A DNA stretch of 64,000 nt, taken from contig OY762510.1 of assembly GCA_963665935.1 (NCBI GenBank), forward strand, positions 992,001-1,056,000, read 5' to 3'. Position numbers and translations under genes: made by a program. Below are positions 25,531 through 34,304 of this stretch, one piece after another. The notes beneath the pieces are model-generated. The model did not search any database, was not told the origin of the DNA, and was given only the letters and a program-made list of their open reading frames with translations. Position 1 is the stretch's first letter. Every line of letters starts with the position of its first letter. The stretch is from Syntrophus sp963665935. Its GTDB lineage: Bacteria > Desulfobacterota > Syntrophia > Syntrophales > Syntrophaceae.

Positions 25531-26541
25531 ATGAAAAAAAGTCATAAAACTCTCCTGGCTGTCCTCCTCGTGGGATCGCTCTTCGGCTTTTTCTGGATGG
25601 CCTGGAGCCGGATCGCCCATGAACCTGTGGTCCGCTCCCGGTTGATGATGGGAACGCTCATCGAGATTACGGCTTACGACCGGGGGGCGGAAGGGGCCAT
25701 CACGGCGGCTTTTTCGCGCATGCAGCAGATCGAGGCCGCCATCGGCCGGGATGAGTTGTCCGACCTGAACCGTCTGGCCGTCGGGGCAGGCGGCCCTCCC
25801 CTGAGAGTCAGCGAAGATACCTGGCAGATGCTCTCCCTGGCTTCCGAGTACTGGCGGAAGACCAAAGGAGCCTTTGATGTGACCGTCAACCCTCTGGTGG
25901 AACTGTGGGGCTTTGGCTACGACGGCGAGGGGAAATTCCCGGAACCGGCGGCCATCAAGACCGCTCTCCCCAAGGTCGGCAGCGACAAACTGCTCCTCTT
26001 TCCCGACAAACGGCAGATTCGGCTGGCAAAAGCCGGGATGTCGCTCACCGTGGGCGGGATCGCCAAAGGGTACGCCGTTGAGGAGGCGGCACGGATTCTC
26101 AAAAAGAACGGGGTCACGAATGCCATGATCAACGCGGGCAGCAGCATCAAAGTGATCGGGGACGGACCCGGCGGCCGCGGCTGGCGGATCGGCGTGGAAA
26201 ACCCACGCTCAGCCGGGAAGCTTGTCGGGGTGATCGTCCTGCGCTCGGGGGAAGCCATGGGCACGTCCGCCGACAATCGACGGTTCTTTATCAAGGACAG
26301 TCACCGCTATTCCCATATCATCGATCCCCGCACCGGTTGGCCGGCCTCGGAAAAGATGGTCCTGGTGACCGTGGTGACAGACAACGCGGCGACCGCCGAC
26401 ATTGTTACCAAAGCGCTCTTCTTGAACGATCTTGACTGGAGCATGGCCTTTTTGAGGCAGGAAAAAATCAAGGCGGTGTTGATTGACGGCCAGGGGAAAA
26501 TGCATAAGACCCCGGGGTTTCAATTGCTGAGGCAGTCATGA
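25531..26541 (+). CDS. apbE: FAD:protein FMN transferase
   Basis: Transfers FMN from FAD onto Thr residues of extracytoplasmic flavoproteins; RnfG and RnfD, encoded 4-6 kb downstream, are the obvious clients. 336 aa with an N-terminal signal anchor (TLLAVLLVGSLFGFFWMAW) and ApbE landmarks: MMGTLIEITAY, FDVTVNPLVELWGFG (about 114-128), VGGIAKGYAVE (about 174-184), NAGSSIKVIGDGP, the MGTSADNRRFF loop and SHIIDPRTGWPA. No lipobox Cys, so it is membrane anchored or periplasmic. It overlaps the ABC ATPase gene by four bases. Confidence 0.93.
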   Translation: MKKSHKTLLAVLLVGSLFGFFWMAWSRIAHEPVVRSRLMMGTLIEITAYDRGAEGAITAAFSRMQQIEAAIGRDELSDLNRLAVGAGGPPLRVSEDTWQMLSLASEYWRKTKGAFDVTVNPLVELWGFGYDGEGKFPEPAAIKTALPKVGSDKLLLFPDKRQIRLAKAGMSLTVGGIAKGYAVEEAARILKKNGVTNAMINAGSSIKVIGDGPGGRGWRIGVENPRSAGKLVGVIVLRSGEAMGTSADNRRFFIKDSHRYSHIIDPRTGWPASEKMVLVTVVTDNAATADIVTKALFLNDLDWSMAFLRQEKIKAVLIDGQGKMHKTPGFQLLRQS

Positions 26542-27323
26542 TTTCCGTGGAGCACGTTTCCCATTCCTTCAACGGCCATCCTGCCCTCAACAATCTCTCC
26601 TTTCGCGTCGCACCGGGCGAATGCTTCGGCCTGCTCGGTCCGAACGGCGCCGGCAAATCGACCCTGATCAACATCCTCGTCACCCTGCTGCAGCCGGACA
26701 GCGGTTCCGTGGCGATAGACGGCTGGCCGCTGGAAACCGAGGCGGCGAAGATCCGGAGCTCCATCGGGGTTCTCTTTCAGGATTCAAGCCTGGACGAGCG
26801 CCTGACGGCTTATGAAAACCTTTATTTTCACGCCATGTTTTACCATGTGCCGCCTCGGGAGGCCCCGCAGCGCATCGCCGGCCTCCTGGCCATGATCGGA
26901 CTAGCCGACCGCAGCCGCGATCTGGTCATCACCTTCTCCGGAGGCATGAAGCGCCGCCTGGAAATCGCCAGAAGCATTCTCCATCACCCCCGGGTCCTCC
27001 TTCTGGACGAGGCGACCGTCGGCCTCGACCCCCAGGCCCGCCGCCGCATCTGGGAATACATCGCAACGCTCCGCCGGACTTATTCCCTAACCGTCCTCCT
27101 TACGACACACTACCTGGAAGAAGCGGAAATCTGCGACCGGATCGCCATCCTCGATAAGGGGGCCGTCATTGCCTGCGATACCCCCGCCCGTTTAAAGGAG
27201 CTTCACGGACAGAAGACCCTGGACGATCTCTTCCTCCACCTGACCGGCCGCGACCTGCAGGATTCGGAAACCGGCGAACTGGAGCGGTTGAAGGCGACCC
27301 TTCGCGTGCGGAGGATCAAATGA
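26538..27323 (+). CDS. ABC transporter ATP-binding protein
   Basis: 261-aa ATPase of the ABC-2/DrrA-like type: Walker A GLLGPNGAGKSTLI (about 35-48), Q-loop VLFQDSSLDE, signature FSGGMKRRLEIAR (about 134-146), Walker B VLLLDEATVGLDPQ (about 154-167), H-loop LLTTHYLEEAEIC. It overlaps apbE and the permease gene (ATGA each), so the three are one transcript. Exported substrate unknown; a heme-, lipid- or drug-type role cannot be distinguished. Confidence 0.93.
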   Translation: MISVEHVSHSFNGHPALNNLSFRVAPGECFGLLGPNGAGKSTLINILVTLLQPDSGSVAIDGWPLETEAAKIRSSIGVLFQDSSLDERLTAYENLYFHAMFYHVPPREAPQRIAGLLAMIGLADRSRDLVITFSGGMKRRLEIARSILHHPRVLLLDEATVGLDPQARRRIWEYIATLRRTYSLTVLLTTHYLEEAEICDRIAILDKGAVIACDTPARLKELHGQKTLDDLFLHLTGRDLQDSETGELERLKATLRVRRIK

Positions 27324-28087
27324 GAAGCGGCCTTCGGGACAGCTACTACATCATGAAACGCGATCTCATCCGGGCAAGGCGCCAGAAAATGCCCCTGATC
27401 GGAGCGGTTGTCCGGCCGGCGCTCTGGCTTTTCCTCCTCGGAACGGGGCTCAAATTCGGGTTCATCGCCCTGCCACTCGTCGGGATCAACTGGCAGCAGT
27501 ATATCTTCCCCGGGATCATTGCCATGAATGTCCTCTTCTCCGGGGTGATGGCCGGGGCCACGATCGTCTGGGACCGCGAATTCGGATTTCTGAAAGAGAT
27601 CACCATCGCCCCGATTCCCCGCTGGTCGATCATCCTCGGCAAGGTTCTCAGTGGCTCCATCATCGCCGGTTTTCAGGGGTTCATTGTGCTGGCGGTTTAT
27701 CCCCTGCTCGGCATTTCCCTGGGCCTCCTGCAGTTTGTCCAGACCCTGCTGGCCATCTTCTTCATCGCCCTGGCCGTAACCGCCGTCGGCGTGCTGCTTG
27801 CAGCGCGAATCCGCTCCCTGGAGGGATTCGGCGCGGTCAACAATTTCGTCGTCATGCCGGTCTTCTTCCTGAGTGGCGCCCTCCACCCCCTCTCCAATAT
27901 CCCGGAATGGCTGAAAATTCTGATTTACCTCAATCCCTTCAGCTATGCGGTCGACCTCCTGCGCGTTCTCCTCCTGGGGCTGGACGGAAATCCCGCCTTC
28001 GATATCCTGGCCATCGCCCTTTTTACGAACGTTGTCTTTCTGTCCGCCCTCTACCTCTTCGCCCAGCGGAGACAATATTACCTTTGA
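27320..28087 (+). CDS. ABC-2 type permease
   Basis: 255 aa with six predicted membrane segments and the ABC-2 signature region near FFLSGALHPLSNIPEWLKILIYLNPFSY (split over about 178-205). It resembles NodJ/DrrB-type exporters. It pairs with the overlapping ATPase and is followed 14 nt later by a radical SAM gene. Substrate unknown. Confidence 0.92.
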   Translation: MRSGLRDSYYIMKRDLIRARRQKMPLIGAVVRPALWLFLLGTGLKFGFIALPLVGINWQQYIFPGIIAMNVLFSGVMAGATIVWDREFGFLKEITIAPIPRWSIILGKVLSGSIIAGFQGFIVLAVYPLLGISLGLLQFVQTLLAIFFIALAVTAVGVLLAARIRSLEGFGAVNNFVVMPVFFLSGALHPLSNIPEWLKILIYLNPFSYAVDLLRVLLLGLDGNPAFDILAIALFTNVVFLSALYLFAQRRQYYL

Positions 28088-28101
28088 AAGGGGAGAAGTA
28101 G

Positions 28102-29028
28102 ATGGAAAAATCTTTCAGCAGGGAGCTGGCCTGTTGTCGCTGCTGCCCGCGGGGGTGCGAGGTAAACCGTCTGGCCGGGGAGACCGGTTTCTGCCGGATC
28201 GGCGCCGGGATTCCCGTTGCCCATATCGGGTTGCATTTCGGCGAGGAACCTCCCATTTCCGGCTCCCGGGGATCGGGCGCCATCTTTTTCGCCGGTTGCA
28301 ATCTCCGCTGCCTCTTCTGCCAGAACCATCAGATCAGTCAGGAATTTCAGGAAAGCGACTATCGTACGCTGTCGCCCCGGGAGCTTGCCGCCGAGATGCG
28401 CCGTCTTGAAGAGGCCGGGGCACATAACATCAATCTTGTCTCCCCTTCCCATCTGATCTTCCCTCTGGCCGACGCCATCTCAATCGCCCGCGCCCAGGGC
28501 CTGGCCATTCCGGTCGTCTATAACTCCAACGGCTATGATTCCGTTGAGGCGCTGCGCCAGATCCGGGGACTCATCGATATCTTTCTGCCGGACCTCAAGT
28601 ATCTCGATTCTCATACGTCGGGCGAACTTTCCGCCGCCCCCGGTTACGGGGAGATCGTCCAGGAGGTCCTGCGGGAGATGTTTGCCCAGGTTGGCCATCT
28701 GGAGTTCGACAATGCCGGGATGGCCAAGAGAGGTCTTCTGGTGCGCCATCTCGTCCTGCCTGGCTATCTCGAGAACAGCCTTTCCTGCCTTGATTTCCTG
28801 GCCGGCCTCTCCCGAAATCTTTACATCAGCATCATGTCCCAGTATTCCCCTCAGTTCAAGGCCAGGGAATATCCGCAGCTCAACAGGACGATTTCCGAGC
28901 GGGAATATGATACGGTCATTGCCTATGCCCTGGAACTTGGCCTTGAGAATGCCTTTGTTCAAGAATTCGAAAGCAATGAAGCCTATCTTCCCGATTTTTC
29001 AAAGCCTGACCCCTTTGGCGCTCAATAA
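28102..29028 (+). CDS. Radical SAM protein, PflA-related (COG1313 type)
   Basis: 308 aa. The SAM cluster motif is CNLRCLFC (about 67-74), preceded by FFAG as usual. An extra N-terminal Cys cluster, CCRCCPRGCEVNR...GFC (about 11-32), is typical of this PflA-related group and may bind a second cluster. No pyruvate formate-lyase gene is near, so a glycyl-radical-activase role cannot be assumed. Position between apbE/ABC genes and rnf hints at a redox-maturation role. Ribosome site GGGGAGAAG. Confidence 0.88.
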   Translation: MEKSFSRELACCRCCPRGCEVNRLAGETGFCRIGAGIPVAHIGLHFGEEPPISGSRGSGAIFFAGCNLRCLFCQNHQISQEFQESDYRTLSPRELAAEMRRLEEAGAHNINLVSPSHLIFPLADAISIARAQGLAIPVVYNSNGYDSVEALRQIRGLIDIFLPDLKYLDSHTSGELSAAPGYGEIVQEVLREMFAQVGHLEFDNAGMAKRGLLVRHLVLPGYLENSLSCLDFLAGLSRNLYISIMSQYSPQFKAREYPQLNRTISEREYDTVIAYALELGLENAFVQEFESNEAYLPDFSKPDPFGAQ

Positions 29029-29378
29029 GCGGTTTTGACCGGAAGTTTTTTTGCTGAAACCCCGGTCATATCTGAATTTCCCCCTTTATGGACCCCTCTC
29101 AAGCGGCAAAAATATTACTTGACAAACATGTAATTACATAATATCCACATCACCGCTATCATAGACATGAAATAGACACCTGTGACAGCGGGCCAGTGCG
29201 AAAAATAAGGGATCCTGAAAAACGCCGGCAAGAGAAATTTGAAGAGAATTTTCGGAAGCAACGTTGGAGCGCTGAAGCCTGGTTGCGACTTTTAACGGTT
29301 TCTTTCCAGCAAGAGAGCGCTTTCGGGAATTCTTGATTTTGCAGCATAATCTTTAATCAAATCAATGGATTATCAACT
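29029..29378. other. rnf promoter and long untranslated leader
   Basis: A small hairpin CGGT-TTTG-ACCG with a T-run (29030-29052) may end the upstream transcript. A promoter-like segment follows at 29119, then about 220 nt of leader that includes GCAAC/GTTGC complementary segments. No ORF or known riboswitch was recognised in the leader. Confidence 0.5.
29119..29144 (+). promoter_or_regulatory. Putative rnf promoter containing a perfect palindrome
   Basis: TTGACA at 29119-29124 is followed by the perfect 12-bp palindrome ATGTAATTACAT (29128-29139) and AT-rich -10-like sequence (TAATAT 29139-29144, spacing short at 14, or TATCCA at 29142). The palindrome sits where a repressor would block polymerase. 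The regulator is unknown. Confidence 0.45.
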
Positions 29379-30698
29379 ATGAGCACGTCATTATTGACTT
29401 TTGCCAAAGGTGGGGTTCACCCTCAAGAATCCAAAGAGATTGCCGAGCATTTGGCTATTGAGAAGATGCCCTTACCGGAGGAGTTTGAAATCCCGCTTCT
29501 TCAGCATTTCGGAGCTCCCTGCCAACCCCTTGCAAAGAAAAAAGACCGCGTGGAAGAAGGCGATCTGATCGGTCAGGCTCAGGGTCTGGGAGCGAATGTT
29601 CATGCCAGTGTCACGGGGACTGTGACGGATATCGGCACTTCCAAAGGGCCGGTTTCTCTGAGCGTTCCTTCCATTACCATCGCTCGGGATCTTGAAGCGC
29701 CGGATAAAGTTTATTCGCCTTCAGACTGGAAGGGACTGACATCGCAGGAACTGCTGCAAAAAATCAAAGATGCCGGGATCGTTGGTATCGGTGGCGCCGG
29801 TTTTCCGGCCCATGTCAAGTTGGCCCCGCCTCCCGGTACGAAGGTTGATAAACTCGTTTTGAATGGTGCGGAGTGCGAACCCTATTTGACCACCGACCAC
29901 CGGGTCATGCTTGAAAAGCCTGAGGAGGTCATTGAAGGGACAAAGATCCTTCTGCGCGTTTTAGGGATCTCGGAGGGACATATCGGCGTTGAAGCCAATA
30001 AAAAGGACGCCATCGATGTCCTGCGGAAAGCCCTGGAGAAGCAGAATCTCGAAGGTCTGAAAATCACGGTCGATGCCCTCCAGGTCAAGTACCCGCAGGG
30101 TTCTGAAAAGCAATTGATCGAAAGCGTCACCGGACGAAAGGTTCCTGGTGGCGGTCTGCCTTTTGATGTCGGTGTGATTGTTCAGAATATTGGGACAACC
30201 AAGGCCATTTATGATGCGGTCGTTCTCAATAAGCCGCTTTACGAGAAAGTCGTCACCATCTCCGGCAGAGGCATCGCCAGACCGGCAAACCTGCAGGTGC
30301 GGGTGGGAACACGCATCAGCGATATCGTTCGTTATCTGGGAGGCACGAAGCCCGATCTGGCCAAGATTGTTATGGGCGGTCCCATGATGGGATTTGCCGT
30401 GTCCACCCTGGACATTCCCGTCACGAAGACAGTTTCCGGCGTTCTGTTCCTGACCCAGGATGAGATTGATGACTCGCCCTATGGACCCTGCATCCGTTGC
30501 GGGTGGTGCCTGGATGCCTGTCCCATGGGTCTTTCTCCCAACGAAATCGCCCTCTACGTAGAAGCCGGAAGGGGAGTCGATACCGCGCAATTCGGGGTCT
30601 TCGACTGTTTTGAGTGCGGCTCTTGTGCTTTTGTATGTCCCTCCAAGAGACCGCTTGTCCAATTCATCCGCCTGGCCAAGCAGAAGGCAAAAAGATAG
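29379..30698 (+). CDS. rnfC: Rnf complex subunit C
   Basis: Peripheral NADH-oxidising subunit of the ion-pumping ferredoxin:NAD oxidoreductase. 439 aa: the N-terminal barrel, the Gly-rich nucleotide/FMN site GIGGAGFPAHVKL (about 136-148), NGAECEPYLTTDHR (about 161-174), then two 4Fe-4S motifs CIRCGWCLDACPMG (about 371-384) and CFECGSCAFVCPSK (about 410-423). First gene of rnfCDGEAB. Rnf links reduced ferredoxin, NAD and a Na+ or H+ gradient, which is central in syntrophic and other energy-limited anaerobes. Confidence 0.96.
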   Translation: MSTSLLTFAKGGVHPQESKEIAEHLAIEKMPLPEEFEIPLLQHFGAPCQPLAKKKDRVEEGDLIGQAQGLGANVHASVTGTVTDIGTSKGPVSLSVPSITIARDLEAPDKVYSPSDWKGLTSQELLQKIKDAGIVGIGGAGFPAHVKLAPPPGTKVDKLVLNGAECEPYLTTDHRVMLEKPEEVIEGTKILLRVLGISEGHIGVEANKKDAIDVLRKALEKQNLEGLKITVDALQVKYPQGSEKQLIESVTGRKVPGGGLPFDVGVIVQNIGTTKAIYDAVVLNKPLYEKVVTISGRGIARPANLQVRVGTRISDIVRYLGGTKPDLAKIVMGGPMMGFAVSTLDIPVTKTVSGVLFLTQDEIDDSPYGPCIRCGWCLDACPMGLSPNEIALYVEAGRGVDTAQFGVFDCFECGSCAFVCPSKRPLVQFIRLAKQKAKR

Positions 30699-30724
30699 TT
30701 TAAAAGATAAGGAGCCAAGCCATC

Positions 30725-31777
30725 GTGGAGCAAGTAAAAGATACTCAGATTTCAGAAAATCCATTACCGGCACTTACGGTCTCCCTCTCGCCCCATGTCA
30801 AGAGCCGTGAATCCACGGCCAAGATCATGTGGACCGTGAACGCTTGCCTGTTACCTCCCCTGATTTTATCGGTTTTCATCTTCGGATTCCAAACCCTGAT
30901 CACTACTCTGGTTAGCGTTCTGAGTTGCGTTTTGACCGAAGCGATTTCCCAGAAGCTTCTGCATCGTCCTATCACCATCAAGGATGGCAGTGCCGTGATA
31001 ACCGGCCTTTTACTGGCCTACGTGATCCCACCCGGCGTCCCCTACTGGATGCCGATCCTGGGTGCGGTCATGTCCATTTACATTACGAAGCATCTTTTTG
31101 GCGGATTGGGGTTCAATATTTTCAATCCGGCCCTGATCGGCCGTGCCTTTCTCGTCGCAACCTTTCCGGTTGCCATGACCTCGGCCTGGATTGTCCCCAT
31201 CCGGGATTTTTCCATCTTCCAATACATGCAACCGGGAGTTGACGCCGTTGCTACAGCTACGCCTCTCTACGTTCTCAAACATTATGGTCTCGCTGCTGTC
31301 ATTGATAAATACGGTGCACTTTCTACAATTTATAAGGATTTCTTCCTCGGCGTCCGCCCCGGTTGCATCGGAGAAACGTCAAATCTCCTCATCCTCCTTG
31401 GAGGCGCGTTTTTAATCTTCAAACGTTATATCTCCTGGCATATTCCGGTTTCAGTCATCGCCTCCGTTGCCATTTTCACCTGGATCTTCGGCGGGGAAGG
31501 CTACTTCAGCGGCGATCCCATTCTGGCGGTGCTTTCCGGTGGTATCTTTCTGGGTGCCATTTTCATGGCCACGGATTATGTCACTGCCCCCAGTCAAAAA
31601 ATCGCTCAACTGATCTTCGGGGCCGGGGTTGGGGCAATAACCGTATTGATTCGCCTCAAGGGCGGCTACCCCGAGGGCATCTGTTATGCGATCCTGCTTA
31701 TGAATACGCTGACGCCGGCTCTAGAATCATGGTTTAAACCCCAGCGTTTTGCTCCTGCGAAAGGTACGGTAAAATGA
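30725..31777 (+). CDS. rnfD: Rnf complex subunit D
   Basis: 350-aa membrane subunit with about nine to ten hydrophobic segments, carrying covalent FMN on a Thr. The flavinylation region reads GVDAVATATPLYVLK (about 170-184), a variant of the usual SGATPL motif; the Thr before Pro is the expected attachment site and ApbE is encoded upstream. It starts with GTG 30725 preceded by AAGGAG. It overlaps rnfG (ATGA). Confidence 0.95.
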   Translation: MEQVKDTQISENPLPALTVSLSPHVKSRESTAKIMWTVNACLLPPLILSVFIFGFQTLITTLVSVLSCVLTEAISQKLLHRPITIKDGSAVITGLLLAYVIPPGVPYWMPILGAVMSIYITKHLFGGLGFNIFNPALIGRAFLVATFPVAMTSAWIVPIRDFSIFQYMQPGVDAVATATPLYVLKHYGLAAVIDKYGALSTIYKDFFLGVRPGCIGETSNLLILLGGAFLIFKRYISWHIPVSVIASVAIFTWIFGGEGYFSGDPILAVLSGGIFLGAIFMATDYVTAPSQKIAQLIFGAGVGAITVLIRLKGGYPEGICYAILLMNTLTPALESWFKPQRFAPAKGTVK

Positions 31778-32676
31778 ACGAAATTATACGGATCACGTTT
31801 CGCTTAACGCTTTCCTGTTTTCTCGCCGCCCTCATCATGGGTGGAGCCTTTGTATTCACCGATAAAGCGAAGAAAGAGAATGAGCACAAGGAAGTTCAGA
31901 CAACGATGCTGAGTCTGCTGGGTTACGGCAGCCAGAATCCCGCGCCGAAAGACCTGAAGCTCTACTCTCTTTACCGCTACATCATCGAAGAGAAGGGGAC
32001 AACCTATCTTGGCTACATGGTTCCCGTCGCCAACGGAGGCAAGGAATCCTACGAGTTGCTCAAGCTGTCCCTGGAGGGGAAACTTGTCCAGCGCCTCCCC
32101 TTAAACGTCTCTCCGGAAAAGGCTGCCGAGGAAACGGAGCGGAAGGCGGCCCTTAAAGAGGCCCTCAAAACGGATCAGGGCATTTCCTATCAGGATTCGA
32201 CGGTTGTAGCCCGCAAAGGGGATAAGAAAGTTGCCTATATGCTTTCCGGCAAATTCGGCGGCTTCAAGACTTTTATCAAGGTCATCGTATCCCTGAGTCC
32301 GGAGTTTGACGTCCGCGGTCTGGAGATCATGGAACATGAAGAGGACCCGGGATTGGGAGCAGAGATCTCGCAGAACTACTTCAAGAATCAGTTCCGGAAC
32401 AAATCCTTTGACCGTCTCAAGACTTTGAATGTCGTCAAGGAACCTCTGCCTGAAGATTATCGCCGTTATCTGGACGCTCCGGATAAGTCCAGCGGCGAAC
32501 AATTGGATACGATCCTCAAGCAGTACCGCGACAAAGATATTTATGCCCTGACCGGCGCCACGATCTCCAGCCGGTGCGTAACCGATGGTGTCAAGAACAT
32601 GGTCAAACGATTTGCCTACCGGATCAAGATCCTGGATGAGGCAATCGCAAGCCGGAAGATACCCGCTTTGATTTGA
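31774..32676 (+). CDS. rnfG: Rnf complex subunit G
   Basis: 300 aa: one N-terminal membrane anchor (LTLSCFLAALIMGGAFVF) and an FMN-binding periplasmic domain. The flavinylation motif YALTGATISSRCVTDGV (about 254-270) is canonical, with FMN on the Thr of GAT. It is longer than many RnfG proteins (about 200 aa) because of a middle segment near 105-140. Overlaps rnfD by four bases. Confidence 0.95.
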   Translation: MNEIIRITFRLTLSCFLAALIMGGAFVFTDKAKKENEHKEVQTTMLSLLGYGSQNPAPKDLKLYSLYRYIIEEKGTTYLGYMVPVANGGKESYELLKLSLEGKLVQRLPLNVSPEKAAEETERKAALKEALKTDQGISYQDSTVVARKGDKKVAYMLSGKFGGFKTFIKVIVSLSPEFDVRGLEIMEHEEDPGLGAEISQNYFKNQFRNKSFDRLKTLNVVKEPLPEDYRRYLDAPDKSSGEQLDTILKQYRDKDIYALTGATISSRCVTDGVKNMVKRFAYRIKILDEAIASRKIPALI

Positions 32677-32693
32677 TGTAAAGGAGGAGAATC

Positions 32694-33317
32694 TTGGCTG
32701 TCACAAAATTAACCAAATCTGAACTTCTCGTTAACGGTATTTTGCTGGAAAATCCGATTTTCCGTCTGGCCCTTTCCATGTGCCCCGCGGTCGGATTGAC
32801 AACCTCCGTCAAGAACGGGTTACTGCTAGGTACCGCCGTTCTTTTCGTGCAAGTCTTTTCCAGTTGCACAATTGCCGCCATCAAAAACTTCATTCACCCC
32901 CGGATTCGCATCCCGACCTATACGTTGACCATTGCCACCTGGGTTACGGTTATTGACCTCGTGTTGGCGGCCTACGTCCCGGATGCTTACAAACAGGTGG
33001 GTCTCTTTGTCAAATTGATCGTCGCCTTCGCAATCATCACCATGCGCCTGGAAATGTTTGCCTGCAAAAATACGGTGGGTAATTCCTTCTTCGACGGTGT
33101 GGGCATGGGTATCGGATTCATGGTCGGGATGGTAACCATCGGTTTCGTCCGGGAACTTCTTGGTTCGGGAACACTGCTCGGTTACGATATCCTTGGATTC
33201 AAGCCCCTTCTTTTCTTCGTACTTCCAGCAGCCGGTTTCTTCTGCGTGGGTATCATGATGGCGATGTTCAACTACATTGAGATAGTTTTCAATCGCAGTA
33301 AGGAGAAGAAATCATGA
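32694..33317 (+). CDS. rnfE: Rnf complex subunit E
   Basis: 207-aa, six-helix membrane subunit related to NqrD. It starts with TTG 32694 behind an excellent ribosome site (AGGAGGAGAATC). The first cluster Cys is in LSMCPAVGLTTS (about 22-33). The usual second NC motif before GRAEAFAS is absent: this stretch reads AIITMRLEMFACKNTVGNS, with Cys shifted about eleven residues later. RnfE and RnfA normally share a membrane [2Fe-2S] cluster. Overlaps rnfA (ATGA). Confidence 0.94.
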   Translation: MAVTKLTKSELLVNGILLENPIFRLALSMCPAVGLTTSVKNGLLLGTAVLFVQVFSSCTIAAIKNFIHPRIRIPTYTLTIATWVTVIDLVLAAYVPDAYKQVGLFVKLIVAFAIITMRLEMFACKNTVGNSFFDGVGMGIGFMVGMVTIGFVRELLGSGTLLGYDILGFKPLLFFVLPAAGFFCVGIMMAMFNYIEIVFNRSKEKKS

Positions 33318-34279
33318 TCGCTTTTATGAAACGCACTGTAAAGCTTTTCCTGCTGATACTTGTCCTGCTGATTGTTCTTCCTGGATACGGTAACGCGGAA
33401 AACACCTTCTTCAAAAAGTCCGCCTTCAAGGATAACCGCACCATCACGATTGAGTTCGCGGGAGAACTGGACCAGAACTGGGCCACCAATCCAGCCAATT
33501 TCAAGGTGTTTGAAAAGTCGAATCCTGATGTCCTTCTTCCGGTCGAAAAGCTGGCCCTGAGCCCTGACAAGCGGACGGTATCTCTCAATTTCAAAGACGA
33601 TCTAAACCAGAAAGAACCTCATGTCGTCAGTACGACGGCGGTTCGCTCACAGGGCAAGGACATGGGAACGGCCCTGATAGACGTTAAAAAACCCTATATC
33701 GGATTTCTCTTTTCGATTCTGATCGGAGCCATGCTGATCAACAATTACGTCTTTACCAAGTATCTGGGCCTTTGTGTCTTTATCGGGACATCAAAGAAAA
33801 AAGATACGGCGATTGGCATGGGCGTAACCTTCACAATCGTCATGGTTGTCAGTGCCATGATCTCGTGGTTCCTGTATCAGTTCGTTCTGAAACCATTCCG
33901 GCTTGATTTCCTGCAGGTTGTCGTTTTTATTGGCCTTGTATCGCTTACGGTTCAGGCAGTTGATACGGTTCTCCGCAAAGTCAATCCAACTCTTTTCAAG
34001 GCGTTCGGTGTGTACCTTGTCCTGGTGATCGCAAACTGCGTCATTCTGGCTGTTCCTTTGACGCTGGCAAGCAATGAATACAACGCCTTTGAAAGTTTCA
34101 TGCTTGCATTGGGAGCTGGCGGCGGCTTCCTTCTTGCCCTCTTTTTGATGGCATCATCCAGAGAGAGGCTGGAACTGGCCAATGTACCGCCGACATTCAA
34201 AGGTCTGCCCATTGCCTTTGTAACAACCGGCCTTTTCGCTCTAGCGTTTATGGGCTTTTCCGGGATGGCCATATTTTAA
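33314..34279 (+). CDS. rnfA: Rnf complex subunit A with N-terminal secreted Ig-like extension
   Basis: 321 aa against about 190-200 for a standard RnfA. Residues about 1-29 look like a signal peptide (LFLLILVLLIVLPGYGNA). Residues about 30-120 resemble an SbsA/Big_5-type Ig-like domain (RTITIEFAGELD, NPANFKVFEK, LSPDKRTVSLNF). The RnfA core starts near IGFLFSILIGAMLINNYVF (about 129-147) with cluster cysteines in YLGLCVFIG and VIANCVILAV. The sequence is continuous with no start codon and ribosome site at the core, so the extension appears genuinely fused. Confidence 0.93.
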   Translation: MIAFMKRTVKLFLLILVLLIVLPGYGNAENTFFKKSAFKDNRTITIEFAGELDQNWATNPANFKVFEKSNPDVLLPVEKLALSPDKRTVSLNFKDDLNQKEPHVVSTTAVRSQGKDMGTALIDVKKPYIGFLFSILIGAMLINNYVFTKYLGLCVFIGTSKKKDTAIGMGVTFTIVMVVSAMISWFLYQFVLKPFRLDFLQVVVFIGLVSLTVQAVDTVLRKVNPTLFKAFGVYLVLVIANCVILAVPLTLASNEYNAFESFMLALGAGGGFLLALFLMASSRERLELANVPPTFKGLPIAFVTTGLFALAFMGFSGMAIF

Positions 34280-34304
34280 GGATAAAGATTAATCGAGGTA
34301 TGAC

